A stretch of DNA of 64,000 nucleotides from Reinekea blandensis MED297 (lineage in GTDB: Bacteria > Pseudomonadota > Gammaproteobacteria > Pseudomonadales > Natronospirillaceae). The position numbers and the translations under genes were made by a program. The notes beneath the pieces are model-generated. The model was not told where the DNA came from. It was given only the letters and a program-made list of their open reading frames with translations, and ran no database searches. Every line of letters starts with the position of its first letter. Position 1 is the stretch's first letter. The stretch lies in the NCBI RefSeq assembly GCF_000153185.1, contig NZ_CH724150.1, positions 351,773-415,772 of the forward strand, in the 5' to 3' direction. This document shows, one piece after another, positions 1-8,859 of the stretch.

Positions 1-1357
1 TTTGCTCTGGATCCAACACCTCGAGCAGTGCAGAAGCTGGATCACCGCGATGATCCATGCCCATTTTGTCGATTTCATCCAACAAAAACAGAGGGTTTTT
101 TACACCGGCTTTACTCAGCTTTTGAACAATTTTACCCGGCATTGAGCCGATGTAGGTGCGACGATGGCCACGAATTTCAGACTCGTCCCGTACACCGCCT
201 AAGGCCATTCGGACAAACTGTCGATTGGTCGCTTTCGCAATCGATTGACCCAGCGAAGTTTTACCGACCCCTGGAGGTCCAACCAAACACAAGACCGGGC
301 CTTTAATTTTTTTGACGCGCTGTTGAACCGCCAAATATTCCAGAATGCGCTCTTTGACTTCATCCAACCCGTAATGATCAGACTCAAGAACAGACTTGGC
401 TTTTTCCAAATCATGGCGCACTCGGGAGCGCTTCGACCACGGAACGCCAAGCATCCAATCGAGATAATTGCGCACAACAGATGCCTCAGCCGACATGGGA
501 GACATCATCTTCAGTTTGTTAAGTTCAGCCGAAGCCTTTTCTTTGGCTTCTTTTGGCATCCCTGATTCTTCGATTTTCCGGGTCAGCTCTTCAACTTCAC
601 TGGCATTACTTTCATCAAGGTCACCCAGCTCTTTTTGGATCGCCTTAATTTGTTCATTCAGGTAATACTCGCGTTGAGACTTTTCCATCTGCTTTTTAAC
701 GCGACCACGAATTCGTTTTTCAACTTCCAGCAGATCGATTTCAGATTCGAGCAATGCCAGTAAGTGTTCGATACGCTCACGCTCAGCCGCGACTTCGAGC
801 ACTTTCTGCTTTTCTTCAACCTTCAACGAAAGATGAGACGCAATGGTGTCCGATAAACGGCCTGGCTCTTCAATGCTGTTAAGCGACGTCGTCACTTCAG
901 ATGGGACTTTTTTGCTCAACTGAACGTACTTGTCGAACTGTGACATCAGAATACGCACCAGCGATTCTTTTTCCCTGTCACTTAAAGGATTAGTGTTCAA
1001 CAACTCGGCCTGACCACTGAGAAACTCGTCGGTCTCAATGATCGAATGCAGTGAAATTCGATCGATACCCTCGACCAGAACCTTTACAGTTCCATCAGGC
1101 AGTCGCAACAACTGCAGTACGGTTGCCAAGGTGCCAACGGTATAGAGATCTGAGCGATCTGGTTCATCGTCTTTGGCATTTTTCTGGGCAACCAAAAGAA
1201 TTTTTTTGTCGTTATCCATCGCGTGCTGAAGCGCAGCAATCGACTTCTGACGACCGACAAACAGCGGGATTACCATATGTGGATAGACCACCACATCCCG
1301 CAGAGGCAGCAATGGAAGCTCCATTGTTGGGTTTTCGGTAACGTCTTGGCTCGACAT
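1..1357 (-). CDS. lon: Lon ATP-dependent protease, N-terminal part (cut by window edge)
   Basis: Cytoplasmic AAA+ serine protease that unfolds and degrades damaged and regulatory proteins. About 452 N-terminal residues are present: the LON substrate-binding domain (start MSSQDVTENPTMELPLLPLR), the coiled helical region, and the ATPase with Walker A GPPGVGKT at about residues 360-367 and the FLLDEIDK Walker B. The reading frame runs off the left edge at ALLEVLDPEQ, so the sensor region and the Ser-Lys protease domain lie outside. The start ATG is at 1355-1357. It is last in the tig-clpP-clpX-lon series on the minus strand, the usual gammaproteobacterial order, separated from clpX by about 220 bases that contain a hairpin. 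Heat-shock control is likely from the family, but no clear sigma-32 promoter was resolved. Confidence 0.97.
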   Translation of the reverse strand, partial: MSSQDVTENPTMELPLLPLRDVVVYPHMVIPLFVGRQKSIAALQHAMDNDKKILLVAQKNAKDDEPDRSDLYTVGTLATVLQLLRLPDGTVKVLVEGIDRISLHSIIETDEFLSGQAELLNTNPLSDREKESLVRILMSQFDKYVQLSKKVPSEVTTSLNSIEEPGRLSDTIASHLSLKVEEKQKVLEVAAERERIEHLLALLESEIDLLEVEKRIRGRVKKQMEKSQREYYLNEQIKAIQKELGDLDESNASEVEELTRKIEESGMPKEAKEKASAELNKLKMMSPMSAEASVVRNYLDWMLGVPWSKRSRVRHDLEKAKSVLESDHYGLDEVKERILEYLAVQQRVKKIKGPVLCLVGPPGVGKTSLGQSIAKATNRQFVRMALGGVRDESEIRGHRRTYIGSMPGKIVQKLSKAGVKNPLFLLDEIDKMGMDHRGDPASALLEVLDPEQ

Positions 1358-1432
1358 GTAAACCTCAATTCACTGTTTTCGTAATCCAACAATGGTGACA
1401 ATATGAAGGATATCAATAGCTTAGATGAAATA

Positions 1433-1465
1433 GGAGGCTGAAATTCCTGGCGGTCTTCAGCCTCC
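1433..1465 (-). terminator. Hairpin between clpX and lon
   Basis: A perfect 9-base-pair inverted repeat (ggaggctga at 1433-1441 with tcagcctcc at 1457-1465) lies between the clpX stop and the lon start. On the minus strand it is followed by TATTTCATC, so there is no proper U tract. It may end or attenuate clpX transcription before lon, or act as an RNA processing site. Confidence 0.45.
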
Positions 1466-1580
1466 CGGGTCGGGATCACCGCATGCGTTCAATTTCAGTT
1501 TGACCCGCAAACCCTGAAACCGAACTGCTCGGCCTAAGGAGTCATCCGAAGACCGTTCGAAACGAAAAGATCGGATCTGA

Positions 1581-2864
1581 TCAATCGTTAGACCCGTTTG
1601 CTGTTCGCTGATTATCTGAACTTTCATAGATCAGCAGAGGCTCTGACTCACCGCTAATCACGGATTCGTCTATCACCACTTTCGTGACATTGTCTTCAGA
1701 CGGCACCCGATACATGGTGTCTAACAACACATTTTCGAGAATCGAACGCAATCCACGTGCACCGGTATTACGCTCCATTGCTTTATTGGCAACAGCCTTC
1801 AATGCACTCTCGCGAATATCCAACTCAACGGACTCCATTTCGAACAGTTTCTGATACTGCTTAACCAGAGAGTTCTTTGGAGTTGTAAGAATCTGTACCA
1901 AGGCTGCCTCGTCCAACTCAGTCAGAGTCGCTACAACCGGCAGGCGACCGATGAATTCAGGAATCAAGCCGTATTTCACCAGATCTTCAGGCTCTACATT
2001 GGCAATGACAGACCCCAGTTTCCGGTCATCTTTTTTCTTAACTTCGGCGTTGAAGCCAATACCACCTTTATCGGTGCGGTTCTGAATGACCTTTTCAAGA
2101 CCGGCAAAGGCACCACCACAGATGAACAGGATATTAGCAGTATCTACCTGCAGGAACTCTTGCTGAGGATGCTTACGCCCACCTTGAGGCGGCACGGAAG
2201 CAACCGTGCCTTCAATCAGCTTAAGCAATGCCTGCTGCACCCCTTCTCCAGACACATCACGCGTGATGGAGGGGTTGTCTGACTTACGTGAAATTTTGTC
2301 AATTTCATCGATATAAACAATGCCGCGCTGCGCCTTGTCGACATCATAATCACACTTCTGCAGCAGTTTCTGAATGATGTTTTCAACATCCTCACCAACA
2401 TAACCAGCTTCAGTCAGAGTTGTTGCATCGGCCATCGTAAATGGCACGTTCAACAGCCGAGCCATGGTTTCCGCCAGCAATGTTTTACCGCTACCGGTTG
2501 GGCCGATCAGCAGAATGTTTGACTTGCTCAACTCGACGTCAGAATTAGCTTCACCATATTGAAGACGCTTGTAGTGGTTATAAACCGCTACCGACAAGAC
2601 CATTTTGGCGCGATCTTGTCCAATCACATACTCATCCAAGGTGGATCGGATTTCGGACGGCACGGGGAGTCGCGTACTTTCGCTCTTCGGCGCAGACTCC
2701 TGAAGCTCCTCCCGAATAATGTCATTACACAGATCAACGCATTCGTCGCAGATGAACACCGATGGCCCAGCAATTAACTTCCTGACCTCATGCTGGCTCT
2801 TGCCGCAGAAGGAGCAATAAAGCAACTTTCCATCATCGCCCTTTCTGGTTCTATCATCAGCCAT
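1581..2864 (-). CDS. clpX: ClpX, ATPase subunit of ClpXP protease
   Basis: AAA+ unfoldase (427 residues, usual length about 425) that recognises substrates such as ssrA-tagged proteins and feeds them into the ClpP chamber. The N-terminal C4 zinc finger (CSFC ... CDEC) is present, followed by Walker A GPTGSGKT, the GYVG pore loop, the VYIDEIDK Walker B and the C-terminal sensor region. The ATG at 2862-2864 is chosen as start because GGAG lies eight bases upstream; a TTG directly before it in frame is less likely. It follows clpP on the same strand after about 115 bases, consistent with co-expression. Confidence 0.98.
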   Translation of the reverse strand: MADDRTRKGDDGKLLYCSFCGKSQHEVRKLIAGPSVFICDECVDLCNDIIREELQESAPKSESTRLPVPSEIRSTLDEYVIGQDRAKMVLSVAVYNHYKRLQYGEANSDVELSKSNILLIGPTGSGKTLLAETMARLLNVPFTMADATTLTEAGYVGEDVENIIQKLLQKCDYDVDKAQRGIVYIDEIDKISRKSDNPSITRDVSGEGVQQALLKLIEGTVASVPPQGGRKHPQQEFLQVDTANILFICGGAFAGLEKVIQNRTDKGGIGFNAEVKKKDDRKLGSVIANVEPEDLVKYGLIPEFIGRLPVVATLTELDEAALVQILTTPKNSLVKQYQKLFEMESVELDIRESALKAVANKAMERNTGARGLRSILENVLLDTMYRVPSEDNVTKVVIDESVISGESEPLLIYESSDNQRTANGSND

Positions 2865-2979
2865 CAAAATACTCCATTGCTGTATTACCTGATAAAGATG
2901 AAACCACCTTGCCGTAAAAGCAAGTTTTCACCCTATTATTTCGTGGGATTTTGTAATCTCTGTGATTAACGAATCATTA

Positions 2980-3609
2980 TCAACGATTCGTGATTACCTG
3001 ATCGACCAACCCATAGTCGACAGCCTGCTCTGCTGTCATGAAGTTATCACGATCCGTATCTCTCTCAACATCTTCCAGTGGTCGACCGGTGTGATGCGCC
3101 ATTATCTCATTCAAACGGCGTTTCATTTCCAGAATTTCACGAGCATGAATTTCAATGTCAGTCGCCTGGCCCTGGTAACCACCGAGCGGCTGGTGAATCA
3201 TCATTCGCGAATTAGGCAGACAATAACGCTTACCTTTAGCACCACCTGTTAGAAGTAGAGCCCCCATGCTGGCAGCTTGGCCGATACACATGGTTGACAC
3301 ATCCGGCTTGATAAACTGCATGGTATCGTAAATGGCCATACCGGCGGTCACGGAACCACCTGGTGAATTTATGTACAGATGGATATCTTTATCCGGGTTC
3401 TCACTTTCCAGAAACAGAAGCTGAGCCACTACCAGATTGGCCATATAGTCTTCGACCTGACCGACCAAAAAGATCACATTTTCTTTTAACAGTCTGGAAT
3501 AGATATCAAACGACCGCTCACCACGTGACGTCTGCTCAACAACCATCGGAACCAGGCCGCCTGCATTGACAATATCACTCGCAAAACCCGTTTCGCGATT
3601 AGATGACAT
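2980..3609 (-). CDS. clpP: ClpP, proteolytic subunit of Clp protease
   Basis: Serine peptidase (209 residues) forming the double-heptamer chamber used by ClpX and ClpA. The catalytic triad is visible: Ser114 in [11 protein letters not shown], His139 in MMIHQP and Asp188 in RDTDRDNF, with the same 25- and 49-residue spacings as in the E. coli enzyme. A short N-terminal propeptide is expected. AAGGAG precedes the ATG at 3607-3609. It lies between tig and clpX, but a strong terminator follows tig, so clpP probably has its own promoter within 3610-3634 or receives only read-through. Confidence 0.98.
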   Translation of the reverse strand: MSSNRETGFASDIVNAGGLVPMVVEQTSRGERSFDIYSRLLKENVIFLVGQVEDYMANLVVAQLLFLESENPDKDIHLYINSPGGSVTAGMAIYDTMQFIKPDVSTMCIGQAASMGALLLTGGAKGKRYCLPNSRMMIHQPLGGYQGQATDIEIHAREILEMKRRLNEIMAHHTGRPLEDVERDTDRDNFMTAEQAVDYGLVDQVITNR

Positions 3610-3634
3610 ACTCCGACTCCTTGATATTTTTTAG

Positions 3635-3674
3635 TAAAAAAAAAGTTGGCCATCCTTTAAGAAGAGCCAACTTT
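3635..3674 (-). terminator. Intrinsic terminator after tig
   Basis: Inverted repeat aaagttggc (3642-3650) and gccaacttt (3666-3674), followed on the minus strand by a run of U residues encoded by the A tract at 3635-3641. It is placed to end the tig transcript. Confidence 0.8.
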
Positions 3675-3721
3675 CAGTGTAGTCGTTTTTACGAATACTG
3701 TTACAACAAGTTACTTAATAA

Positions 3722-5035
3722 TCACCCTTGTTGAGAACCGTTCGACTTAATGGCTTCTTCGTAACTGACGACGGATTCAGCTACCTTTGAGTTTTCCAGA
3801 ATATGGTCAATTGCAGCATTTTCAACTACAACGGCCTTAACCTGGTTCAACATTTCAGGATTGCTGTTGTAATAATCGATCACCTGTTGAGGATCTTGAT
3901 ACACAGAAGCCTGATCTTCAATATAAGCCTTCACAGCCGCGTCGTCAGCTTTGATTTCGGCCTTGTTGATCAACTCGTTCATAATCAGACCAACTTTTAC
4001 ACGACGCTGGGCCTGTTCTGTGAACAGCTCATCAGGCAATGAATGTGGGTCAATCTGAGCTTGATCACCAAACTGCTGAACCGCCTGGTGCTTCAACCGG
4101 TGAATCTCATCCTGAACCAATGCTGACGGCACATCGATTTCATTGACTTCAACCAGTTTGTCAATGACCGTGTTTTTCAGCTTGCCTTCCAGTGCAGTTC
4201 GGGCTTCACGCTCCATATTCTGGCGCACTTCCGTTTTGAAGGTTTCAAGGTCTTTACCCTCAGCACCAAAGGCTGCAAAAAACTCTTCATTCAGCTCAGG
4301 CAGCTCGGCTTCGGCCACTTCGTGTACCTTGATATCGAAAACCGCGGCTTTGCCAGCCAGATCTTCGTTGCCGTAATCTTCAGGGAAGGTCAATTCAACA
4401 GGCTTTTCATCGCCAGCTTTCAAGCCTTCAATGCCTGATTCAAAACCAGGAATCATCTGACCGGAACCCAGCGTAACCGACTGGCCTTCTGCACTACCAC
4501 CGTCAAAAGCTTCTCCGTCAATCTTGCCGACGAAATCGATTTTAACGCGGTCGCCTTCTTTCGCTGCGCGCTCTACCTGAACGTAGTTGGCTCGCTGCTG
4601 ACGCAGGTTGTCGAGCATCTTATCGACGTCTGCATCGGTAATTTCAGCTTTGGACTTTTCAAACTCAAAACCGTCAAAGCCGGCCAGCTCGACATCCGGA
4701 AAGACTTCAAACGTGGCAATAAACTCAACGTCTTCACCAGCTTTATCTTTGCTCAGTTCGATCTGAGGAGAACCGGCCGGTGTGATTTTTTCTGATGTCA
4801 GTGCCTGTGCGTAATGGTTGCGAACAACATCTTCGAGCACTTCGGCCCGGATGCTGTCACCAAAACGTTGCTTAACAACTGAAACAGGCACCTTACCAGG
4901 GCGAAAGCCATCAATTCGCACTCGTCGAGCCGTTTCCTTTAATTTTTGCGTAACAGCGTTGTCTACTTCAGCTGCTGGAACACCAACAGTCATGCGGCGC
5001 TCAAGACCTGTGGTTGTCTCGACAGAAACTTGCAT
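3722..5035 (-). CDS. tig: Trigger factor, ribosome-associated chaperone and prolyl isomerase
   Basis: Chaperone that docks at the ribosomal exit tunnel (437 residues). The N-terminal ribosome-binding domain carries the signature GFRPGKVP at about residues 44-51, followed by an FKBP-type PPIase domain (about 150-245; EGDRVKIDFVGKIDGEAF, PGFESGIEGLKAGD) and the helical C-terminal cradle. AGAGGAAG lies just upstream of the ATG at 5033-5035. It heads the tig-clpP-clpX-lon block and is followed by an intrinsic terminator. Upstream lie the tRNA-Pro/Arg/His genes on the same strand, ended by their own terminator. Confidence 0.98.
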   Translation of the reverse strand: MQVSVETTTGLERRMTVGVPAAEVDNAVTQKLKETARRVRIDGFRPGKVPVSVVKQRFGDSIRAEVLEDVVRNHYAQALTSEKITPAGSPQIELSKDKAGEDVEFIATFEVFPDVELAGFDGFEFEKSKAEITDADVDKMLDNLRQQRANYVQVERAAKEGDRVKIDFVGKIDGEAFDGGSAEGQSVTLGSGQMIPGFESGIEGLKAGDEKPVELTFPEDYGNEDLAGKAAVFDIKVHEVAEAELPELNEEFFAAFGAEGKDLETFKTEVRQNMEREARTALEGKLKNTVIDKLVEVNEIDVPSALVQDEIHRLKHQAVQQFGDQAQIDPHSLPDELFTEQAQRRVKVGLIMNELINKAEIKADDAAVKAYIEDQASVYQDPQQVIDYYNSNPEMLNQVKAVVVENAAIDHILENSKVAESVVSYEEAIKSNGSQQG

Positions 5036-5156
5036 GAGGCTTCCTCTTTAAATAGATGATCAATCACTAAATTTTTGGGGGCTGATACTCTAAGGACGGA
5101 CCCCGCCAGAATCAAGCCCTACCCGTCTAAAATCGTCGCTTTACCCGCATACGAGC

Positions 5157-5190
5157 AAAAAAAAAGGCCGTTTCACAAAACGGCCTTTTT
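5157..5190 (-). terminator. Intrinsic terminator of the tRNA-Pro/Arg/His operon
   Basis: A long perfect stem (aaaaaggccgttt at 5161-5173 with aaacggccttttt at 5178-5190, four-base loop), followed on the minus strand by U residues from the A run at 5157-5165. It sits just below the 3' end of tRNA-His, separating the tRNA operon from tig. Confidence 0.9.
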
Positions 5191-5197
5191 CGAAAAC

Positions 5198-5274
5198 TGG
5201 GGTGGACGATGGGGATCGAACCCACGACCACCGGAATCACAATCCGGGGCTCTACCAACTGAGCTACGCCCACC
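5198..5274 (-). tRNA. tRNA-His (anticodon GTG)
   Basis: Full cloverleaf on the minus strand, with anticodon loop TTGTGAT reading GTG, an extra 5' G (position -1) facing discriminator C, as is normal for histidine tRNA, TTCGATC in the T loop and an encoded CCA (5198-5200). It is the last gene of a Pro-Arg-His operon. Confidence 0.97.
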
Positions 5275-5291
5275 AGAATTACGCTGAGATT

Positions 5292-5368
5292 TGGCACGCC
5301 CGGCAGGACTCGAACCTGCAACCACTCGCTTAGAAGGCGAGTGCTCTATCCGGTTGAGCTACGAGCGC
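5292..5368 (-). tRNA. tRNA-Arg (anticodon TCT)
   Basis: Cloverleaf on the minus strand, with anticodon loop CTTCTAA reading TCT, a seven-base-pair acceptor stem (GCGCTCG with CGGGCGT including wobbles) and an encoded CCA at 5292-5294. It decodes AGA/AGG. It is the middle gene of the operon, 17 bases upstream of tRNA-His. Confidence 0.96.
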
Positions 5369-5479
5369 TCTGCCCGTTCCTACCGGCCACCAAATCGACT
5401 TTTGGCCGAAGCTGACTTCAGACTTGATCCATAAACGAACCCAGCCTAACGCTTCACTTCCACCCCAACCCCGAAAGGT

Positions 5480-5556
<77 letters not shown>

Positions 5557-5586
5557 AATCGACTTGTGTCCGTCAACGTGGCGCGC

Positions 5587-5615
5587 ATATTAATGGCGAC
5601 TTTCTCACTCGTCAA
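5587..5615 (-). promoter_or_regulatory. Sigma-70 promoter of the tRNA-Pro/Arg/His operon
   Basis: Read on the minus strand: TTGACG (5610-5615), a 17-base spacer, TAATAT (5587-5592), then a GC-rich discriminator GCGCGCC, typical of stringently controlled stable-RNA promoters. Upstream of the -35 box is an A/T run like an UP element. The 16-base stretch GTCAAACATTTTTTTA (plus strand) is identical in the tRNA-Gly promoter at about 33.4 kb. Confidence 0.85.
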
Positions 5616-5904
5616 ACATTTTTTTAAAAAAATCTTAAAAATCAGGATGATAGGTGATTTTAAGACCGGTTTAAGTCACGCCAAACTACGTTCAGGCTAT
5701 TTCAGTGATCTCCATTTCTGAACACTGCTACTTGCAAAGACGCTCCAACCGACAAACGGACTACCTTAAGAAGTAAACCAGCAACACGGCTCGGGTCCGA
5801 GTATATAAGAGAAAAAGTGATCTCCATCGCTGGCAAGTTGCTGTGCGGTGCCCACCATGCGAAAATCGCGCCCTTCTTATCAATCATCCCCGGTAGGTCA
5901 CGAC
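5616..5904. other. Intergenic region between the tRNA promoter and folD
   Basis: About 290 bases without a convincing gene. It holds the A/T-rich upstream part of the tRNA promoter, a direct repeat of AGTGATCTCCAT (5704-5715 and 5816-5827, 112 bases apart), a small ctcgg/ccgag hairpin near 5790, and an AT-rich TATATAAG stretch just after it that could be the -10 region for folD. A 70-codon minus-strand frame here has no recognisable features. Confidence 0.5.
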
Positions 5905-6771
5905 GTGTCAGCAAAAATCATCGATGGAAAAGCCATTGCTAACGAGCTTAAACAGAAAGTCGCTCAAGATGTCCAGGCTCTAGTTAACCAAGGACAACGC
6001 CCACCGGGACTGGCTGTCGTGCTGGTAGGGTCTGATTTCGCATCACAAAAGTACGTGGGCAGTAAGATCCGGTCTTGCGAGGAAGTCGGCTTTAAGTCGA
6101 AAAACTATGAACTACCGGCAGAAACCAAAGAAGCCGAACTGCTGGCATTGATTGATGAGTTGAATGACGATGCCTCTATCGACGGAATTCTGGTTCAGAT
6201 GCCGCTGCCTGAGCACATCAACGCCGATACGGTGGTTGAACGAATCAAAGTTGATAAAGATGTCGATGGATTTCACCCATTTAACATCGGTCGACTCGCC
6301 CAGCGTCGCCCTTTGCTGGAGAGTTGCACACCTAAAGGCATCATGACACTGCTGCACCGAACGGGTGAAACCATACGCGGGAAAGACGCTGTCGTCGTTG
6401 GCGCTTCCAACCACGTTGGCCGCCCAATGGCCCTTGAGCTCTTGTTGGCCGGCTGCACCGTCATTACCACTCATCGATTCACTCAGGACTTAGAGCGCCA
6501 TGTTCGTCACGCTGACATTGTTGTGGTTGCTGCCGGAAAGCCAGGCCTCGTTAAAGGTGAGTGGATTAAAAAAGGGGCAATCGTCATCGATGTGGGCATT
6601 AACCGTGATGACGACAACAAAATTGTCGGCGATGTTGAATTTGAAACCGCTCAACAACGGGCCAGTTGGATCACACCCGTTCCAGGTGGTGTGGGGCCTA
6701 TGACTGTGGCAACCCTGATGGAAAACACGCTGATCGCAGCGAAACAACTACACTTGGGCATAACCAATTAA
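5905..6771 (+). CDS. folD: FolD, methylene-tetrahydrofolate dehydrogenase/cyclohydrolase
   Basis: Bifunctional cytoplasmic enzyme that interconverts 5,10-methylene-THF, methenyl-THF and 10-formyl-THF with NADP. With the GTG at 5905 the protein has 288 residues and begins [12 protein letters not shown], matching the family N-terminus. The catalytic lysine then falls at Lys54 ([15 protein letters not shown]), the same number as in E. coli. [11 protein letters not shown], the dinucleotide-binding [11 protein letters not shown] and the terminal [18 protein letters not shown] are present. The upstream in-frame GTG and ATG at 5848 and 5857 would add an unconserved tail, so the GTG with GGTAGG in front is preferred. 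ppiB follows after 17 bases and lpxH after that, suggesting one transcript. Confidence 0.96.
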   Translation: MSAKIIDGKAIANELKQKVAQDVQALVNQGQRPPGLAVVLVGSDFASQKYVGSKIRSCEEVGFKSKNYELPAETKEAELLALIDELNDDASIDGILVQMPLPEHINADTVVERIKVDKDVDGFHPFNIGRLAQRRPLLESCTPKGIMTLLHRTGETIRGKDAVVVGASNHVGRPMALELLLAGCTVITTHRFTQDLERHVRHADIVVVAAGKPGLVKGEWIKKGAIVIDVGINRDDDNKIVGDVEFETAQQRASWITPVPGGVGPMTVATLMENTLIAAKQLHLGITN

Positions 6772-6788
6772 ACCGGAAGGACAAACGA

Positions 6789-7286
6789 ATGAAAGTATTA
6801 CTGCAAACCTCCATGGGTGACATCACCTTAGAACTAAACGCGGAAAAGGCACCCAAAACCGCGGCCAACTTTAAATCTTATGTCGAGAAAGGCTTTTACG
6901 ACGGTGTCATTTTTCACCGCGTCATCAATGGCTTTATGGTTCAAGGCGGCGGCTTTGAGCCCGGCATGATTCAGAAAGAAACCGACGCTCCTATTCCGAA
7001 CGAAGCCAACAATGGCCTGAAAAACACGAAGTACAGCATCGCGATGGCGCGCACCATGGATCCCCATTCCGCCAGCGCGCAGTTTTTCATCAATGTGGCC
7101 GACAACAGCTTCCTGGATTTTAAATCCGAAACAGCCGATGGTTGGGGTTATGCGGTCTTTGGTGAAGTCATTGAAGGTCAGGATGTTGTTGATCGCATCA
7201 AGTCGGTACCTACAACCTTCCGCGCTGGACATCAGGATGTTCCGACTGAAGACGTTGTGATTGAAAAGGCCACCCTGGTCGACTGA
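6789..7286 (+). CDS. ppiB: Cyclophilin-type peptidyl-prolyl isomerase B
   Basis: Cytoplasmic cyclophilin of 165 residues, close to the E. coli PpiB length. It begins [20 protein letters not shown] and contains the active-site stretch [13 protein letters not shown] (catalytic Arg in FHR), [10 protein letters not shown] and [12 protein letters not shown]. The ATG at 6789 is preceded by GGAAGG at proper spacing; the open frame continues upstream but only overlaps folD in another frame. It lies between folD and lpxH in a tightly packed run. No signal peptide is present, so a cytoplasmic location is expected. Confidence 0.97.
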   Translation: MKVLLQTSMGDITLELNAEKAPKTAANFKSYVEKGFYDGVIFHRVINGFMVQGGGFEPGMIQKETDAPIPNEANNGLKNTKYSIAMARTMDPHSASAQFFINVADNSFLDFKSETADGWGYAVFGEVIEGQDVVDRIKSVPTTFRAGHQDVPTEDVVIEKATLVD

Positions 7287-7289
7287 ATC

Positions 7290-8054
7290 ATGACCAAAAA
7301 CTATTCAAATGCGTTGTTTGTTTCAGATCTGCATTTGATGGAAGATCGCCCGGAATGCATCCGGGCTTTTTTTCAGTTTCTGAAGTGGATTCCAGAAGAG
7401 ATCGAGGCGCTTTTTATTCTGGGCGATTTCTTCGAATACTGGGTCGGCGATGATGTTGACCTGCCTTACTCCACCGAAGTTGCGGACGCACTGGCCGAAA
7501 CCTCCCGTCGGAAATCGATCACGATCTATTTTTTACCGGGCAACCGGGACTTTGCTATCGGGAAAGCCTATTGCGACCGTGCGCATATGATCTTGCTCGA
7601 GGCAGATGAAGTTCCGCTTATCATCGCAAAGCATCGAGTCCTGCTCAGTCATGGCGACCTGTACTGTACTGACGATAAGAAATACCTGATGTTTCGCCGC
7701 ATCATTCGACACCCATGGGTATTAAAGATGCTCAGGTCGCTGAGTAAAAAGCGCCGCATTAAAATCGCGGAAACGCTCCGAGCGGCCTCTAAAAACAAGT
7801 ATCAGCGTCATCCGATTCCAATTGATGTCACCCCGGAGGCAATAAAACAGACGCTGATTAAGAACAAGTGCGATATCCTCGTTCACGGACACACTCACCT
7901 GGCTGATATTCACCTGGATCTGCAAAACCAGGAAAACGCGCAGTCACCGCGCCGGATGGTCTTGGGCGACTGGCATCACTACGGCTGGTACGGAAAAATC
8001 GACCAAAACGGCCCAACTTTGCACCGCTTCACAGTCGACAACCCGGTATTCTGA
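7290..8054 (+). CDS. lpxH: LpxH, UDP-2,3-diacylglucosamine pyrophosphatase
   Basis: Calcineurin-like phosphoesterase of lipid A synthesis, converting UDP-2,3-diacylglucosamine to lipid X plus UMP at the inner membrane. The metal-binding motifs appear in order: SDLHL, GDFFEYWVGDD, GNRDF, HGDLYCTDD and HGHTH. Length is 254 residues, versus 240 in E. coli. It starts three bases after the ppiB stop, so it is almost certainly co-translated with it. Its 3' end faces that of miaE, with 13 bases between the stops. Confidence 0.96.
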   Translation: MTKNYSNALFVSDLHLMEDRPECIRAFFQFLKWIPEEIEALFILGDFFEYWVGDDVDLPYSTEVADALAETSRRKSITIYFLPGNRDFAIGKAYCDRAHMILLEADEVPLIIAKHRVLLSHGDLYCTDDKKYLMFRRIIRHPWVLKMLRSLSKKRRIKIAETLRAASKNKYQRHPIPIDVTPEAIKQTLIKNKCDILVHGHTHLADIHLDLQNQENAQSPRRMVLGDWHHYGWYGKIDQNGPTLHRFTVDNPVF

Positions 8055-8067
8055 TGGCTCTGATTCG

Positions 8068-8694
8068 TCAGGCAACCGAAGGTACACCGCTGTGGAAGCG
8101 AAACTCGACATCGTCACTCTCTATCAACGCTTTTTCGGCGTCTAAAAACACCTGAACACGCTCATCAATCGGTTGATCGGCATAGAGTTCAGCCAATGTC
8201 AGATAATCCCGGAAGTGCCGCCCTTCACTCTTTAGCAGCGAATAATAAAATTTCGCCAGAGTTTCATCTAAATAAGGGATCAGACAGGCAAAGCGTTCAC
8301 AGGAACGAGCTTCGACAATCGCACCGATGATGCATTTATCGATCAGCTGATTCGGCTCTTCCTTACGCACCAACTTGTGTAAACCAGCAGCGTATCGAGC
8401 CGCGGAGACAGGAATGTATTCTATGTTCCGCTCGTACATGATTTTGGTAACCTGATCGAAATGGACCAGCTCTTCTCTCGCCAGCTTGCTCATCTTAGCT
8501 AACAACTCGCGACGATCGATGTACTTATACATCATCGACATCGCCGTTGAAGCGGCTTTCTTTTCACAGTTTGCATGATCGATCAGCAACAATGGAACAT
8601 TGTCCAGAGCCACATCGATCCAGCCCTGAGGAGTTGAGCACAGCAGGAAATGCCGGATATCGGTAAGAATGTCGTCTATCAGCTCGGTATCCAT
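8068..8694 (-). CDS. miaE: MiaE, tRNA 2-methylthio-N6-isopentenyl-adenosine hydroxylase
   Basis: Non-haem di-iron mono-oxygenase that hydroxylates the ms2i6A37 side chain of tRNAs reading U-starting codons. The ferritin-like iron ligands are visible: DHANCEKKAA, EELVHF (ExxH), EARSCERF and EGRHFRDY (ExxH). Length is 208 residues, as usual for the family. The start at 8692-8694 has only a weak ribosome-binding site. The gene is convergent with lpxH and divergent from trmA, so it stands alone. It acts after MiaA and MiaB, which are not in this window. Confidence 0.93.
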   Translation of the reverse strand: MDTELIDDILTDIRHFLLCSTPQGWIDVALDNVPLLLIDHANCEKKAASTAMSMMYKYIDRRELLAKMSKLAREELVHFDQVTKIMYERNIEYIPVSAARYAAGLHKLVRKEEPNQLIDKCIIGAIVEARSCERFACLIPYLDETLAKFYYSLLKSEGRHFRDYLTLAELYADQPIDERVQVFLDAEKALIESDDVEFRFHSGVPSVA

Positions 8695-8859
8695 TAAAAC
8701 TTAGCTCTCTGTTTTGAATAAAATTGCGCGGATTATAGGAAGTCGGCGGATAAAAACCACAGTACGCAAAGATTTCAATAAAGATAACGGTATAAAGTAG
8801 AGAATTCGTACCAGATTCCTACAATGCGCCCACTTCAACGAACACAGCACAGGTTTCAC

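Noticed and set aside
2216-2401. Alternative frames and possible frameshift in clpX
   Set aside because: The main clpX frame is intact and complete; the shorter frame is a shadow in another phase.
5704-5827. Direct repeat AGTGATCTCCAT as an attachment site or small mobile element
   Set aside because: Only 12 bases, 112 bases apart, with no integrase, no tRNA overlap and no gene between; kept only as a note in the intergenic entry.
5702-5914. 70-codon minus-strand frame before folD as a gene
   Set aside because: It overlaps the folD start and likely promoter, has no ribosome-binding site and no recognisable sequence.
6666-6788. Longer ppiB start inside folD
   Set aside because: Cyclophilin homology begins at the ATG at 6789 with a good ribosome-binding site; the upstream part is only an overlap with folD in another frame.
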